Source: Hyposmocoma kahamanoa
Lineage: Eukaryota > Arthropoda > Insecta > Lepidoptera > Cosmopterigidae
DNA: 64,000 bases
Direction: 5' to 3'
Assembly (NCBI RefSeq): GCF_003589595.1
Contig: NW_020653750.1
Coordinates: forward strand, 4,194,189-4,258,188
Below the pieces are notes generated by a model. That model did not search any database. It was given only the letters and a program-made list of their open reading frames with translations, and was not told the origin of the DNA. Every line of letters starts with the position of its first letter. Positions within the stretch are counted from its first letter, which is position 1. The position numbers and the translations under genes were made by a program. Positions 1 through 11,400 of the stretch are shown here, piece by piece.

Positions 1-76
1 CACTCACACAGGTACTCATCAAATTTGCAACTTCATAATGTAGAGTTTAGTTTGAAGATTAGTGTCAAATAACATG

Positions 77-206
77 TCAACTGTGAACTGGCAATCGGTA
101 CTATCTCAATTTTGAGAACCAGAACCAGATGCTATATAAATAATTTTTCCGTCATTGTGCAAAGTTGTCAAAATTGAGATAGTACCGATAGCCAGTTCAC
201 AGTCGA
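77..206. repeat. Inverted repeat, 39-bp arms
   Basis: Positions 77-115 and 168-206 are near-perfect reverse complements (the arm begins TCAACTGTGAACTGGC), separated by about 52 bp of AT-rich sequence. It is a small foldback element or MITE inside an intron of the left gene. Confidence 0.7.
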
Positions 207-357
207 TATCTAGTTTTCGTAGAGTTATGTGAAGTACTCTATATTTGTAAGTATACAAGTACAACCTATAAAAATATATAGTATAATAAAATTGTTTTCA
301 ACAGCCATTGTTCATAATCAATGTTCGTAACATTGCAATCGTAATTAATAAGCTTAC

Positions 358-544
358 TTGGTATATCTCTTTTCTGCCCCCCTTCAGTCTATCCAAGCTC
401 TCTTCAGAAGAGTAATCTGAGGTCTTAACCAGCTTCTCTGAGATCCTAGCCGACTGTCTGGTCCGATGAGCGGGTGGGGACTCATGTTCATCTACTTCCA
501 CTATAGGATCCACCGTCAGCTTGCTGCCTTGTTGATCGAGTTGC
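358..544 (-). CDS. Second coding exon of the same unrecognised gene
   Basis: The acceptor CAG (plus CTG 545-547) and donor GTAAGC (plus 352-357) bound 187 nt. Joined to the first exon this keeps the frame open (155+187 = 342 nt, 114 codons) and ends in phase 0. The encoded part is hydrophilic, with an acidic stretch (VDPIVEVDEHES), then RTRQSARISEKLVK and a Ser/Glu-rich segment TSDYSSEESLDRLKGG. A Ser/Glu stretch after basic residues is reminiscent of the nucleoplasmic N-termini of SUN or LAP-type nuclear envelope proteins; this is a weak resemblance only. No further exon can be placed between position 1 and 357, so the gene is cut by the window edge. Confidence 0.55.
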
Positions 545-1401
545 CTGAAAAGGTAACATCTAAAGTTTTTGGGTCTTACAAAAAAACTCAATTTGAATGT
601 TAAACAATGTGAAATTAGCTATAGTGTGTGTCTGAATTTGTTATTGAAATAAATTGTATTGGTACTTTTAAATCTATTGTTATGCTACAGTTTTTACAAA
701 AGAAGACAAAACTGTATGATGTTCTTTACTTTAAATAGCCTGTAATTTGTATTGTTAAAGTGGAAAGAACAATAAATAAATTATTATTATTAAAGAACAA
801 TAAATAAATAATTTATTATTATTATTATTTAAAAAGTGTAAAAATTATACACAAAAAATTATTTGAAATAATGTAAATCAAAGTTACAATACAGTTTTGG
901 TTTTAAATGTCGTAATATCAAAATGCACATTATATGTATATAGACCTTTATAAATAAGAATAATTGGTGATTTATGAAAACATTCAATGATTTCAAATGT
1001 AAGAAAAGTCATACAATGTTAAATACTGTATTGAGACTATTCTAAAATTATCAACAAGTTTCAACTATGATATAATTTTGTTATAATATGTAAAATTTTT
1101 ATTCATTATTTTTTATAATTTCTCAAATATTTAATAAATACATGTAACAGATAATAGAAGTATAACATATCCAAAAAAACATACAGTGTAATAGAAAATA
1201 TCAATAATTGCATTTACTACATAAGTACTGGTTTAAGAGAGATAATAAACCTGAAATAAAACACTTTAAGCATACTAACAAGATAAGAATCTTATATCCT
1301 AGTTTGGTAGTTCCTTGAACTCGACTGTTTGCTCAACACATACCAGTGACATCTAAAAAATGTGATGTCATCACTTGAAGCCTTTACATGGTCACAATAT
1401 A

Positions 1402-1438
1402 TACTGGCCTTCATTGCTCTATGCAATGAAGGCCAGTA
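1402..1438. repeat. Perfect 16-bp hairpin
   Basis: The arms 1402-1417 (TACTGGCCTTCATTGC) and 1423-1438 are exact reverse complements around a 5-nt loop. It lies in an intron. It is too short and too perfect to look like a typical pre-miRNA, so a small palindromic insertion is the likelier explanation. Confidence 0.7.
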
Positions 1439-1605
1439 CAACTAGTACAAAATTGTGATTTATTTAGTGTAAGTTTAAAAGCTGAATAAATACATAATTA
1501 TGTATAGTTAAAATATATATTGTGTTGATTGTGCAATAGCTATTAGTAGCAGGAATGTATGTGGCAATATTAATGTGTGAAACACACAGACAGCGGGTGC
1601 GAGAC

Positions 1606-1729
1606 GGGCGCGTGTCGGGTCGGGAACGCGGCGGGTCTAATTCCGAGTATTTATAAGGACGACAACACACCAAGCGCAGGCGCGAGACGGGTGCACGGGT
1701 CCGGGGCGGTCCCGACCCGACATGCGCCC
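1606..1729. mobile_element. GC-rich MITE-like island with ~20-bp inverted ends
   Basis: 1606-1625 (GGGCGCGTGTCGGGTCGGGA) and 1710-1729 are reverse complements with one mismatch. They enclose a GC-rich segment in otherwise AT-rich intron sequence. Related direct copies of a GCGAGACGGG motif lie at about 1599 and 1683. No coding capacity is present. Confidence 0.5.
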
Positions 1730-2632
1730 GACTAGAACCTGCGCTCTATGATGCCTGAGTGAAAAGCTATTATAATAATTACAGGTAATTTACTGTCTTT
1801 GTAGTTTTGATCAACAACTTCATTGACTTTTGGTCGCACAAATGTTTTGACTTAATTAATTTACAAATTAAGTAAATTAATAAAAATAAAAATAGATGAG
1901 TAAATAATTAAATAGAATAGAAAGAGCTGTATTATTGTATTCTGCAATATGTATTACTTTGATACTAAGTAGGAATGTCTGATATTTACTAACATCAGTG
2001 TTATACTGTACCATCACTGGCTCAAAGTCTAAGCTACCTTAACTTACAACAACATCATTGACATAGTAGATAAATACATATTGTATAGTATACGATAGTA
2101 GATAGTACCCACTATCTAATGGACAAAAATTGAGATACAAGATAAGAAACAAACTGTATGGGGAAGTTATAGTTTATTTACAAGTACGTACTTATCTCTA
2201 AGTAGGTACATTTAAGTATACATGTACATTTTTATGGGAACTTCTCAGACATGCAGCAATCATTGAATGTGATAAACATTCCTTATATGCAAGCAAATAA
2301 AAATATTAGGCCTAAATATAATACTCAGGTTTTTCAGGAATGTTTGTAAACACAATGTAAAATAAATAAAAGTATAAGACACAGCTGCACAAATATCAAT
2401 TGACTGCACAGCTGCAATTTTTCACACATAATGTCAAGTTGCAGCTGTTGTACGAAACACTTGTTTATTTACTGCGATTTCACTAAACTTAAAACAACTT
2501 GCCTGTATACCTCTATTGTCTTTAGTTTGCTTGGCGAATTTACATCACAAAAAAACAATACATTGTCGTTTATCAACAATGGGAATTCTTATTGTTATCA
2601 GTTACCACATATAACAAGAAAGTAATACTTAC

Positions 2633-2787
2633 TTGATAGGAGTGCTCCTTTTTACCGGAGTTTTTCTTCCAGATTTATGTGTGTGCTCTTCGGTCTCTCC
2701 ACAACTCTCCCTGTCGCAGCTCGAGCGCAAGAAGGGTGTTTTCGAGCGCGACCTTGACCGCAATCCGCCGACTGTCGAGTTCTCCAT
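2633..2787 (-). CDS. First coding exon of an unrecognised gene that continues left
   Basis: The ATG at 2787-2785 opens 155 nt of coding sequence that ends at a consensus donor GTAAGT (plus-strand ACTTAC at 2627-2632) in phase 2. The product starts MENSTVGGLRSRSRSKTPF and is rich in Arg, Ser, Lys and Thr, ending with a GRKTPVKRSTPIK stretch. No signal peptide or membrane segment is visible in this part. Its phase fits the exon at 358-544. Basic Ser/Arg-rich N-termini of this kind are common in nuclear and inner-nuclear-membrane proteins, but I see no diagnostic domain and do not name it. The gene is transcribed away from FANCI, with about 2.5 kb between the two start codons. Confidence 0.6.
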
Positions 2788-3812
2788 GATAGCTCTATGA
2801 TTACAACCGATTTTAAAGTTTCACCGCAATATGTCCATCTTAAGTACTCCACAGGCCGTGACCTATTTCCATAAACCGGTCCAGATGCAAATCAGTTCAC
2901 AGCCTTCACCACATAAAATATTGCACAAGAAAATCTATTTTTGTGGCAGTTGTGATGCCGCCAAAAAAGTAACCGAATGTCCTCTGTACTTATCGCGCTA
3001 ATTGTTTATGTTATAACACTTTCTGCACTATGAAAACTATATAAACTTTGTTTGATTTAAAATAAGTATCGACCGTATAACATTAGACATGAAACACAAG
3101 CAAAATAGTGGAAATCATCAAATTTCGTAACTTCTCAAACCGTCCACTCAGCTAAACATAAACTGATGACGTCATCGCGAGACTAAACGAAAGACGTTAT
3201 GAGCTGGGTTACCATTTGTACAAATAACGATTAACGTCCAGTAAATATTATTTTCCATCGAGTATATAACCAGTTATTTTCTTATAAATCGAAACGTACA
3301 ACCAATTTTTGTCTCTACCGTTATGACTTATGACGCCTTAAAGGAAGATATTCATCGTAAATGTTGAAACTTGAAATTAAGAAAAACTTGTGTAGGTATG
3401 TCATGGTGTCATTGTGAGTTTCCTTTTTCCATTCTCTTTTGTAAAATTTTTTTAAATATTTTTTCCGAGAAATCGACGTGACTCGATGAAATTCAGCGAC
3501 TAATTGCTTACAACTTTATTTGTAAGTCAATGCTTACAACACTATTATTTTAAAAAATTGCTTGACGGCGTAACTGTTTTCAGGACTTTTCGGGGTAACT
3601 CAAAATTGCACATTATTTTGGAATTCGTGCGAAAACAATACTTCAAATATGTTTTGTCATATTATATAATGTTTCAATAAAATTTACGTATTTTTTATAA
3701 CTCAATTATGCTAATAATTGTTTGATTGTTGTTTCGTTGATCGCATTCAAAGTTACATACTGTCGCCTTCTTTACCTGTCAAATTTGGCCACTTATTTGG
3801 TGACGACTATAT

Positions 3813-4400
3813 GGGAATACACGTCCGATTTCGTGTCTGATGGTCGGATTCGACTATCGGATCGGATTCACTCAATACACGTCATATATATATATTCTTT
3901 TTTCTTTTTTATATATAATACATTCTTTGGTCAGACTTTTGCAATTAGTTTAGAATTGCAGTGTTGCCAATTTATGGGGAATTCCCCAAATGCAGGGAAT
4001 TGGGAATTTTGAATTACAACTCAACAACTCGTTTAGGGATTTTGTTTGGATTACGCTATGTGGGGAAAATGCCCTCGCATTCTAGAATTTTATCATATTT
4101 TTGTTACATTGATGATCACTGATAAAACTCTATTTGTTTGTTTATAAACGATATTGTTATTTTTTTCAACAACGCACATGCGCTTCTTATATAGCAACGT
4201 TTATATAAAATTATTAGCAAACCGCTTATATGTATAAAATTATCCAGAAGGATTAGAATCACTTTATCTTGTATTGTAAAATGACTACTAACAGTCACCA
4301 ACAAGAGCCTGGCTCTTAAACAGGATACAATTAATATGGTACGAGCGCCTTCCGGTAGTCGGATCAGACTATCGGATAGAGAAATCGGCCGCGTATTCCC
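3813..4400. mobile_element. 588-bp MITE with 20-bp terminal inverted repeats
   Basis: 3813-3832 (GGGAATACACGTCCGATTTC) is matched in reverse complement by 4381-4400 with two mismatches, and the similarity extends inwards over the 'actatcggat' motif. The interior (about 3955-4230) shares blocks with 18010-18310 in the opposite orientation, including 'gctatgtggggaaaatgc' and 'agcaaaccgcttatat'. That identifies a dispersed family. No transposase is encoded. Confidence 0.6.
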
Positions 4401-4524
4401 GCACTTATAATACAAGTATAGTCCTAGACTTGTATTAGTAGTTTGTGTCCTAGACCTAGATCAGTATAGATAGTGTTCTGTGGTCATGGCCTCCTTGTGA
4501 GTATAGTAGTATTCCTATTCCAAA

Positions 4525-4554
4525 AAAATCACGGTGATACATCACCGTGATTTT
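4525..4554. repeat. 14-bp palindrome upstream of FANCI
   Basis: AAAATCACGGTGAT and its exact reverse complement are separated by 2 nt. A half motif (TCACGGTGATA) recurs at 5167. It could be a dyad protein-binding site or a relic of an inverted insertion. Confidence 0.6.
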
Positions 4555-5336
4555 GTTACGACTGTTACTTCCGTGAACCTGTCACGCCTATAACTTACAT
4601 CACGATATACGGTTTTAGCCAGCGGCTTCTTTCTAATACTTACAGCCGTTTTTTATAGAATGATTTAAGTTTTTACTCCCTTTTTTAATAAGTTTCAATT
4701 CCATTCAAAAAGTATATTAATGCGAATCTTTGGATTGTTAAAAATAGCAATAAAGTGTAATGTAATTATATTTCTAGTAGAATACTTACACAAAGTAGAT
4801 TGTACATAAATATAAAATACCAACTCTTCCTATAATAAAACATACCTATACAGAAATATTTTACTTTGTTAATATTTAAAAATAGGTTTATAGTAACTGC
4901 AGCAGATTTTTTTCATCCGCCCTTTCTAGTAGTAATAAGCACCTACGACTCTTGTGAGTGAGCAAAGAAAGTCATCCTATCTCACTCACTTCCATCCCCG
5001 AAATGGCTCGATTTGAAGAGAACTACAACGAGTGGCGCGCTCAGCCACCACGGAACGGGGATCGCGCGTTGTATCAAATACGTATGTCGTGATGTGAGTG
5101 ACGGGGATAGCTATTGGAACGGAGGAACACTTAAGTGACTTTGGAACATCGTTCCTTCGGAACGAGTCACGGTGATACTGTTTGACGGCGGATCATCGTG
5201 ACGTTATTTATCACCCACCTCTGGAGTATAGTGTTCTTTGGACATGGCGCGAAAGTTATTTTGCTGAATTCTGTGCTTTCTATTATTATTTTACACAATT
5301 AAAATTTATAATAGTATTTAGTTTTGTCAGGGAAAG

Positions 5337-5435
5337 ATGGATATAAACAAGATTTGTACGAAAATTAAAGAATTAGGACACATTAACAGTAAACGTGACG
5401 AATTACGTGAATATTGTAAACTAAAATTTGATCAG
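5337..5435 (+). CDS. FANCI: FANCI exon 1 (residues 1-33)
   Basis: ATG at 5337 is preceded by AAAG. It is the first ATG in frame with exon 2. The donor is GTACTG at 5436, phase 0. The helical, Lys-rich start (MDINKICTKIKELG) resembles the start of human FANCI in character. Confidence 0.85.
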
Positions 5436-8400
5436 GTACTGTAACAATTTGCAAACTGAAATAAAATACGGATCTTGTTGAAAACTCTACAAGCAAATTG
5501 GTTTTTTCTGTTGCAGCTAGTTAGATTTCTTCCACGGCGTTTATTAAACAATGATGGGAGCGACTTATTGGGTTGTATACTCAGTGGTTTACCAGACAAC
5601 CCCACTTCGAAGAGTAAAGTAAAGGTAAACAAAATAAAAGTATTAACAAAATGTAATTTATATTAGACATAACAGTTTGACAACAGCCAGCAATGATCAT
5701 TCATTGGACCTGTAATGAACTCAGAAAAAATAGTGTGTAAGAAGTTTATAAGATTTATAAGTTAAATTTGCAGTGTATCTTTGCATTACTGTCAGGAGAT
5801 ATGCAGTGGGTTGAGATTTCAATCAACCCATCCATGTTTTAACCGGTTTTGAGCCCATGTCTGCCCAAATCATGGGAAGAAACGGCAAATATGCAATTTG
5901 GTATAGTTATTACAAATTTCGATGAAAAAGAGACAATTCCACACAATATCCACCTTGCAATCCTGTGGATTCTCACTACCGAGGGTGCACATTATTATTA
6001 TGTCCTTAATGGTGGTACGCTTGGTCTAGAAGGATGCACATTACTATTCTATTTTTATGAAGATCGATTCAAATGGATACAATGTAAAAATGTTATATAG
6101 AATCTATTCAATATTTAACTGCCTCCGTGGACAAACGGTTACCCTGGCGGACTGCCTCCCAGGTCCTGGGTGCATTACCCGGGTTAGTAGAAATATTTGT
6201 ATGGCCTTTTTTTTATTTGTATGAAATTTATTTCTCTCGTGAGTTTGGAAGTTATTTGTGGTTGTCTATGTGTGTGTCTATGGCACCCGTGACACAGGGT
6301 TTCCCTAGTTCATGTTGAGTGTGTGTGTTGTTATTATTATTATTATTATCGTATTTATTTTAAGCTCTCGCCTCTCCCAAGATAATTATTATTATTATTA
6401 TTAATAATAGACAGGCAAATTGAATCGTCTAGATGGGGAAGCAATTTGTAATATTCAATTTAAACAAAACTTGATTTACAACAAATATTCAGTTTTAAAT
6501 ATATTTTGTCCTCAATTTCAGGCATTAATGGGTTTTAACCCGATTTCAACCCGGTGTTAACAAAGCGCCGACTTAAAACCCGTGCGCTTGCCCATCTCTG
6601 ATTACTGTAGTAGATTCAGCAGCACTAAAGTAAATTACATATGTAATTGATATTGTTTATTTGTAACAAATATTTGTGTATAACAAGTTGCTATTTAATC
6701 ATTTATAGATAATAGACATAGTCCTTGAAACAATGCGGAAAGAGTCCACTTCCCTCACCCATTGTGGTGATGTGATTAGCAGACTATGCTTGGAGCTGCC
6801 ACGACAGTCCATGCCAGACTTAGTATGTTGGAGCAATGACAGTGTGCAGTCTATTGTAGATGATAAAGATGTTAATATGATGTAAGTATATTTTCTCTAA
6901 ATTCATTTACTGTTATCAACACCTTATTATTGCTAGATGTAATGTAGCTATAGAGGTGTTAATGTGACTTTCTTTTTTTATACTGAACTGCACTGAAAAT
7001 GTTTTTGCTGTATCTACATTGCATTATAGTCACTTTGTGGGAGTAGAGGTAGTACAAAGTAGCATTTATGATCTGTGCTACTAATCATGAGATCATTACT
7101 TGACCCTTCTCTCACCCATTATTCTCATAAGGACAGATTTCACTGCACATCAACATCTATAGTGGAAAAAAATGGCACGAAAATGATTCTCACAATTATT
7201 TCAGCTGGCGAGATGTTCTCCCAGAATGTCTAACTGCTCTGTCGGGCCACTCAACTATTAAGCACTGTGGCTCAGACATGACAATGTTAGAGTATAAGCA
7301 ACAGTGTGTCCACACACTTTGCCAGTGCCGTTGGAAAGAGAAACAGTTGGTGCAATTAGCTGCTATGTTTAAGTGAGTTATTTAATATGTTAAATGCTTT
7401 TTGACAATATTTGTGAAAGCTTGCTTGTACATATAAATAATGATAATAAGACACCTATTTCATTGGCCAACTCAAAAAGTGGAAATAAATATTTAACATT
7501 ATGAGTACAGCTATGTAGAAATTAATATTAAGTTTTCATCACAAACACAACAGTTAAAAAGTAAGCATACTTTATTAATTAGATGTTTCCAACATCCTCG
7601 CCTACATATTAACTTTTTGGCAGATTTACAGGTTAAAACTCAAATAGATGTAAAAGTAGGTTACTAATGTCCATTCACACTAAACTTATCAATGCTTAAA
7701 TTGACAAGACAATCTTAACACAATATATTAAGATTACTTTTGTATTGGTTTAAGACATACTTAAGTTTAGGACCAGTGGACACACAGACCACATAAATAC
7801 TAGTTGTACCATTTATTATTCCAGAGATATGCAGCTGTCCCGCAATGACCATAGACAGGTGGTCAATAAGCTGTGCTCATACATTGCTGATATACCACCT
7901 GTAGAGTTACCACCACTGGTTCATCAACTGCTTAAGTAGGTGGTTTGTTTTGACTTTTAAAATATTTGTTTTATTAAATAATAATTATTTTTATGTGATT
8001 TTGTTTGATCTTGCTAAAGTTGTGCAATGAAAGCTATTTAATAGTAGAGTCATGAAGTAGGTCAATGAGTAGAGTACATAGATATATGAAATAAGAAATT
8101 AGTTCTCTGAAGTGGATGTTCACAAATCCATACTTACATTAGACTGTATTATTTGAAACAAAGAGAAAAAGTCATACAAATCTGTCAATATTTGGATTTT
8201 CAAACCTCATGTTGAATTTTGACTTGAAGTCTTGAAGAAAAACTGTCTCTGTGGCCGAACGGTTACCAACCTGGACTGCCACGCGGAGTTCCCGGGTTCG
8301 ATTCTCGATCGTATATGCCTCACATTTATTTCTATCGTGAGTTCGGGTTGTCTATGTGTGTGACCATGGCACCCGCGGGGCTATGAGTGTGTGCGCGTTA

Positions 8401-11400
8401 TTATTATTATTAAATTTCTACAGACTATGCAAAGTGTACCATGTAGAGATTATGCTGGCCCATCTGAGTCATTACTTCAGCATTCGCCTGTACAGCAAGC
8501 TGGAGCCGCCGCAGGACTCTGACGCTACTACCATGGATATAGATGATATTGGTAAAATAAAACTTCAGTATAGCTCATATTGTTAAGAAATTATATAGAA
8601 ACTCAATAGAGTACTTATTCAATTACTCAATAATTACGTAAATGTGAACTCACCGTAAGTTTCAAATATACATATTTGTGGATCAGTTTATTGTATTCAG
8701 CAGCGGGTGAAGTCAGGCTGTATATGATGATGATATTGTGCCATATATTTAAGTTTACTTGGTTCGTAGTGAGATATACAAGTATACTTGGGTACAATTG
8801 CTTTGGAAACATGACTGGTGTATGGGTTCTCCTTGCACAACCATTCTGCGTAAGGTACCTTTGTAGTTCTACTGCAAACCAGCATAGCAGTGCGGTATTC
8901 CGGATTGCAAGGTCAATAGACACAGGACTTAAGATCTTAGATCTCGCGGCCGGTAACGCATTTCCAGTTGTTCTTCACATATTAAGTCTAAGCGGTGGCA
9001 ACCAGTTTGTTGCTGAGGTATATTTTATTGAAGTTTTTAAATGGCCTTGTCGTATACGGATCTAGGAAGTGTCAATTTTACATACAATTCCATTAACACT
9101 TACAGTCCAGCACAGCCCGGCGGAGCTAAGTAGCTGTCTCTCAACTTGTATCTATCACATTTCGCAAGGCGCGGCGGACCCGGAGCTTATAAGAAAGCAT
9201 CTTAAGATGTGGCCCAAAACACAGTTACTCCGAGCGCCTTTCATGGTCGACTTGGCATTGGCTGTTTCCGACAAAGGCGCAGATTTTAGATCTGTCTGTT
9301 TAGATGTGAGTTCACACAGAAAAATTACTGATACAGTTGTATTTAGTATAATTCAGACTTTTTCTTCTCTTCTAATGTTCTTTGCTATAATTTAATGTCG
9401 AATTATTGTAGTATTACGTCGAATTTCATAAATCGACAAAGTTACTGAAATGCAAAAAAAATGGATTGTATATATTTTGCAAAATTTTAGTAAAATTTTG
9501 CAGGCTGATTTCACATCACATTTGTTATGAAGGAAATGTAATGTAATTCACACACTGGCTTTTACCTATTCTTAAAGTAATGCATCTAAATTAACACCCT
9601 TTTATGAAGTTTGAAATAAATAAAAAGTTTTGTCACCTCCTGAATAATCACTATTTATAAGATACGAGTTTGAGAAAGTAAAGCATCAAAATGTCCCTTA
9701 ACTTTAATGCTCCGTTAAATAATAGGCTGGTTCTAAAATTACTTTCATAACATATTAAGTTTAATTTTTCTACCTGCAAACTCACTGTTAGGGTTTGTAT
9801 GTCTATCATAGAGATTGACATATATCTAACATATATGTAAAGATAGATAAATAAAATGTTTATTGATAATTATGCCATTACCACTTGTAGATTAAGCGTT
9901 TTGGTAAAGTGTATCTTATTCAAAAGCTTTTAGAACTGATAATACAACAACAGCCAGTCAAATGGACATCTTATAGTCATTTTTGGAGATTCGTTTCAAT
10001 AATCCTTTATCATATGTTTACTGAAATCGATAATCGCTCACGATCGAGTGAAATATTTGACCATTTTGTAGGGCATGTTGTATAAATCTTCGCGCGGTTC
10101 CAAGAAGAACTACCATTTTCTACAGAAATATTTTACCGGTCGCTAGCGGTTAAGGATACTTTACATTTATGGTAGAGGCATAGGATGTGAGTACAAATAA
10201 AGTTAAGGATTACGAGTTGAGAATGTCTTGACTTCGCTATTTGATTTTTATTTACTATATTTGTATATGTATAATATACATTTAGGTAATAAAAGCGGCG
10301 ATCGAACAGCGTATAATAGACGTGAAAAGGAGCAAGGAGTCAGCGTGGGCACGCTCTGTTTTGCCGCCCGATGTAGATGTCACTAGTGTTCTCAAAGTGC
10401 TCACCACTGAAAGGTATTTGTTACAAATACAGTTATTTTTTCGCAATTTAATAATATTAAATTTAATAAACATAATAATTTGATCTGTTCCTAAAACTCG
10501 AAAATTCCTTGCACTATGTGAACTGGCCTACTCAGAATACCCAGACTACAAACCAGAATAGTATTTTTTAAATACTGATAATGGAACTCATTCATAAGGC
10601 GAACGATTATGGAGTCGTAATTCTTGACTACAGACATGTTCCTTGAAAACTAACTTGGGCCTTGTCAAGGCGAGAGTGAGTAGGCATTATTTAGGTATGC
10701 ATGCTCCATCATCGACCTCATCGTTTCTTTTGGAGGTCAAATGCGCACTTATTCTATCATAAAAAAACTACTTCCTACTTCTTACCCTATGTGTGAAATT
10801 GTTTTAGAGACTTAGAAAATGTATTTTTTTTATAGTGCCAACCATCGCCAACTAACAGTAATAGGATTAATTAACCTGGCGTTCTGTCTCCTCGGTGTGT
10901 CGAGGTTGAAACCCAGCGCAACCGCATGTTGGTCGCACGGCAAGCTCATCTTAGTACGACTAGCTAAGTCGCAGCCTGAGGCCGCCTCACACATACTCAG
11001 TCTGTTGGCCGATAGGCTGGCCACTGACTGTTCACAGCGACAGTACGCCGGTTGGTAATATTTTATATGAACAGGGAATTTCAAAAGCCAAGAAGCATGT
11101 GTGTATATATTATACTGTAATTTTGTTCTACTGCTTTTAAAAATTCGAAAATGTTGTTGTTCACCTGTTGTGACTATTTGATTTTTCCTAAGCAACGATG
11201 GCTTTCAAGAAAAGCTGCCTATCTCAAAAACACGTAATTAAGCAGGAGATAGCTAAAAAGGCCTGAAGCGTATTTGGCGCTCAATGCAGATGAGTCGTGG
11301 AACCACTGAGTAATGGAAATATTATTTGCTATAAAATGTAGTATTAGTATTAACTGTACCAGCATTACTAAATAAGATTTTTTTTATGGGAGTAACTGGA

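Larger units (their letters stand above)
592..2632. other. Intron 1 of the left gene; only repeats seen
   Basis: AT-rich sequence with no convincing coding exon. It contains short TTA/ATT runs near 780-830, the hairpin at 1402-1438 and the GC-rich inverted-repeat island at 1606-1729. Confidence 0.5.
2788..5336. other. Intergenic spacer between divergent genes
   Basis: This must hold both promoters. I see no convincing TATA box at a fixed distance from either ATG. The spacer contains the MITE at 3813-4400, the hairpin at 4525-4554 and a GC-richer stretch at about 4990-5210 just before FANCI. Confidence 0.5.

Noticed and set aside
8676..9065. 129-codon frame as an additional FANCI exon
   Set aside because: A phase-1 acceptor at 8700 would fit exon 6, but the encoded hydrophobic stretch has no FANCI counterpart. 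Direct joining of exon 6 to 9106 gives the right spacing.
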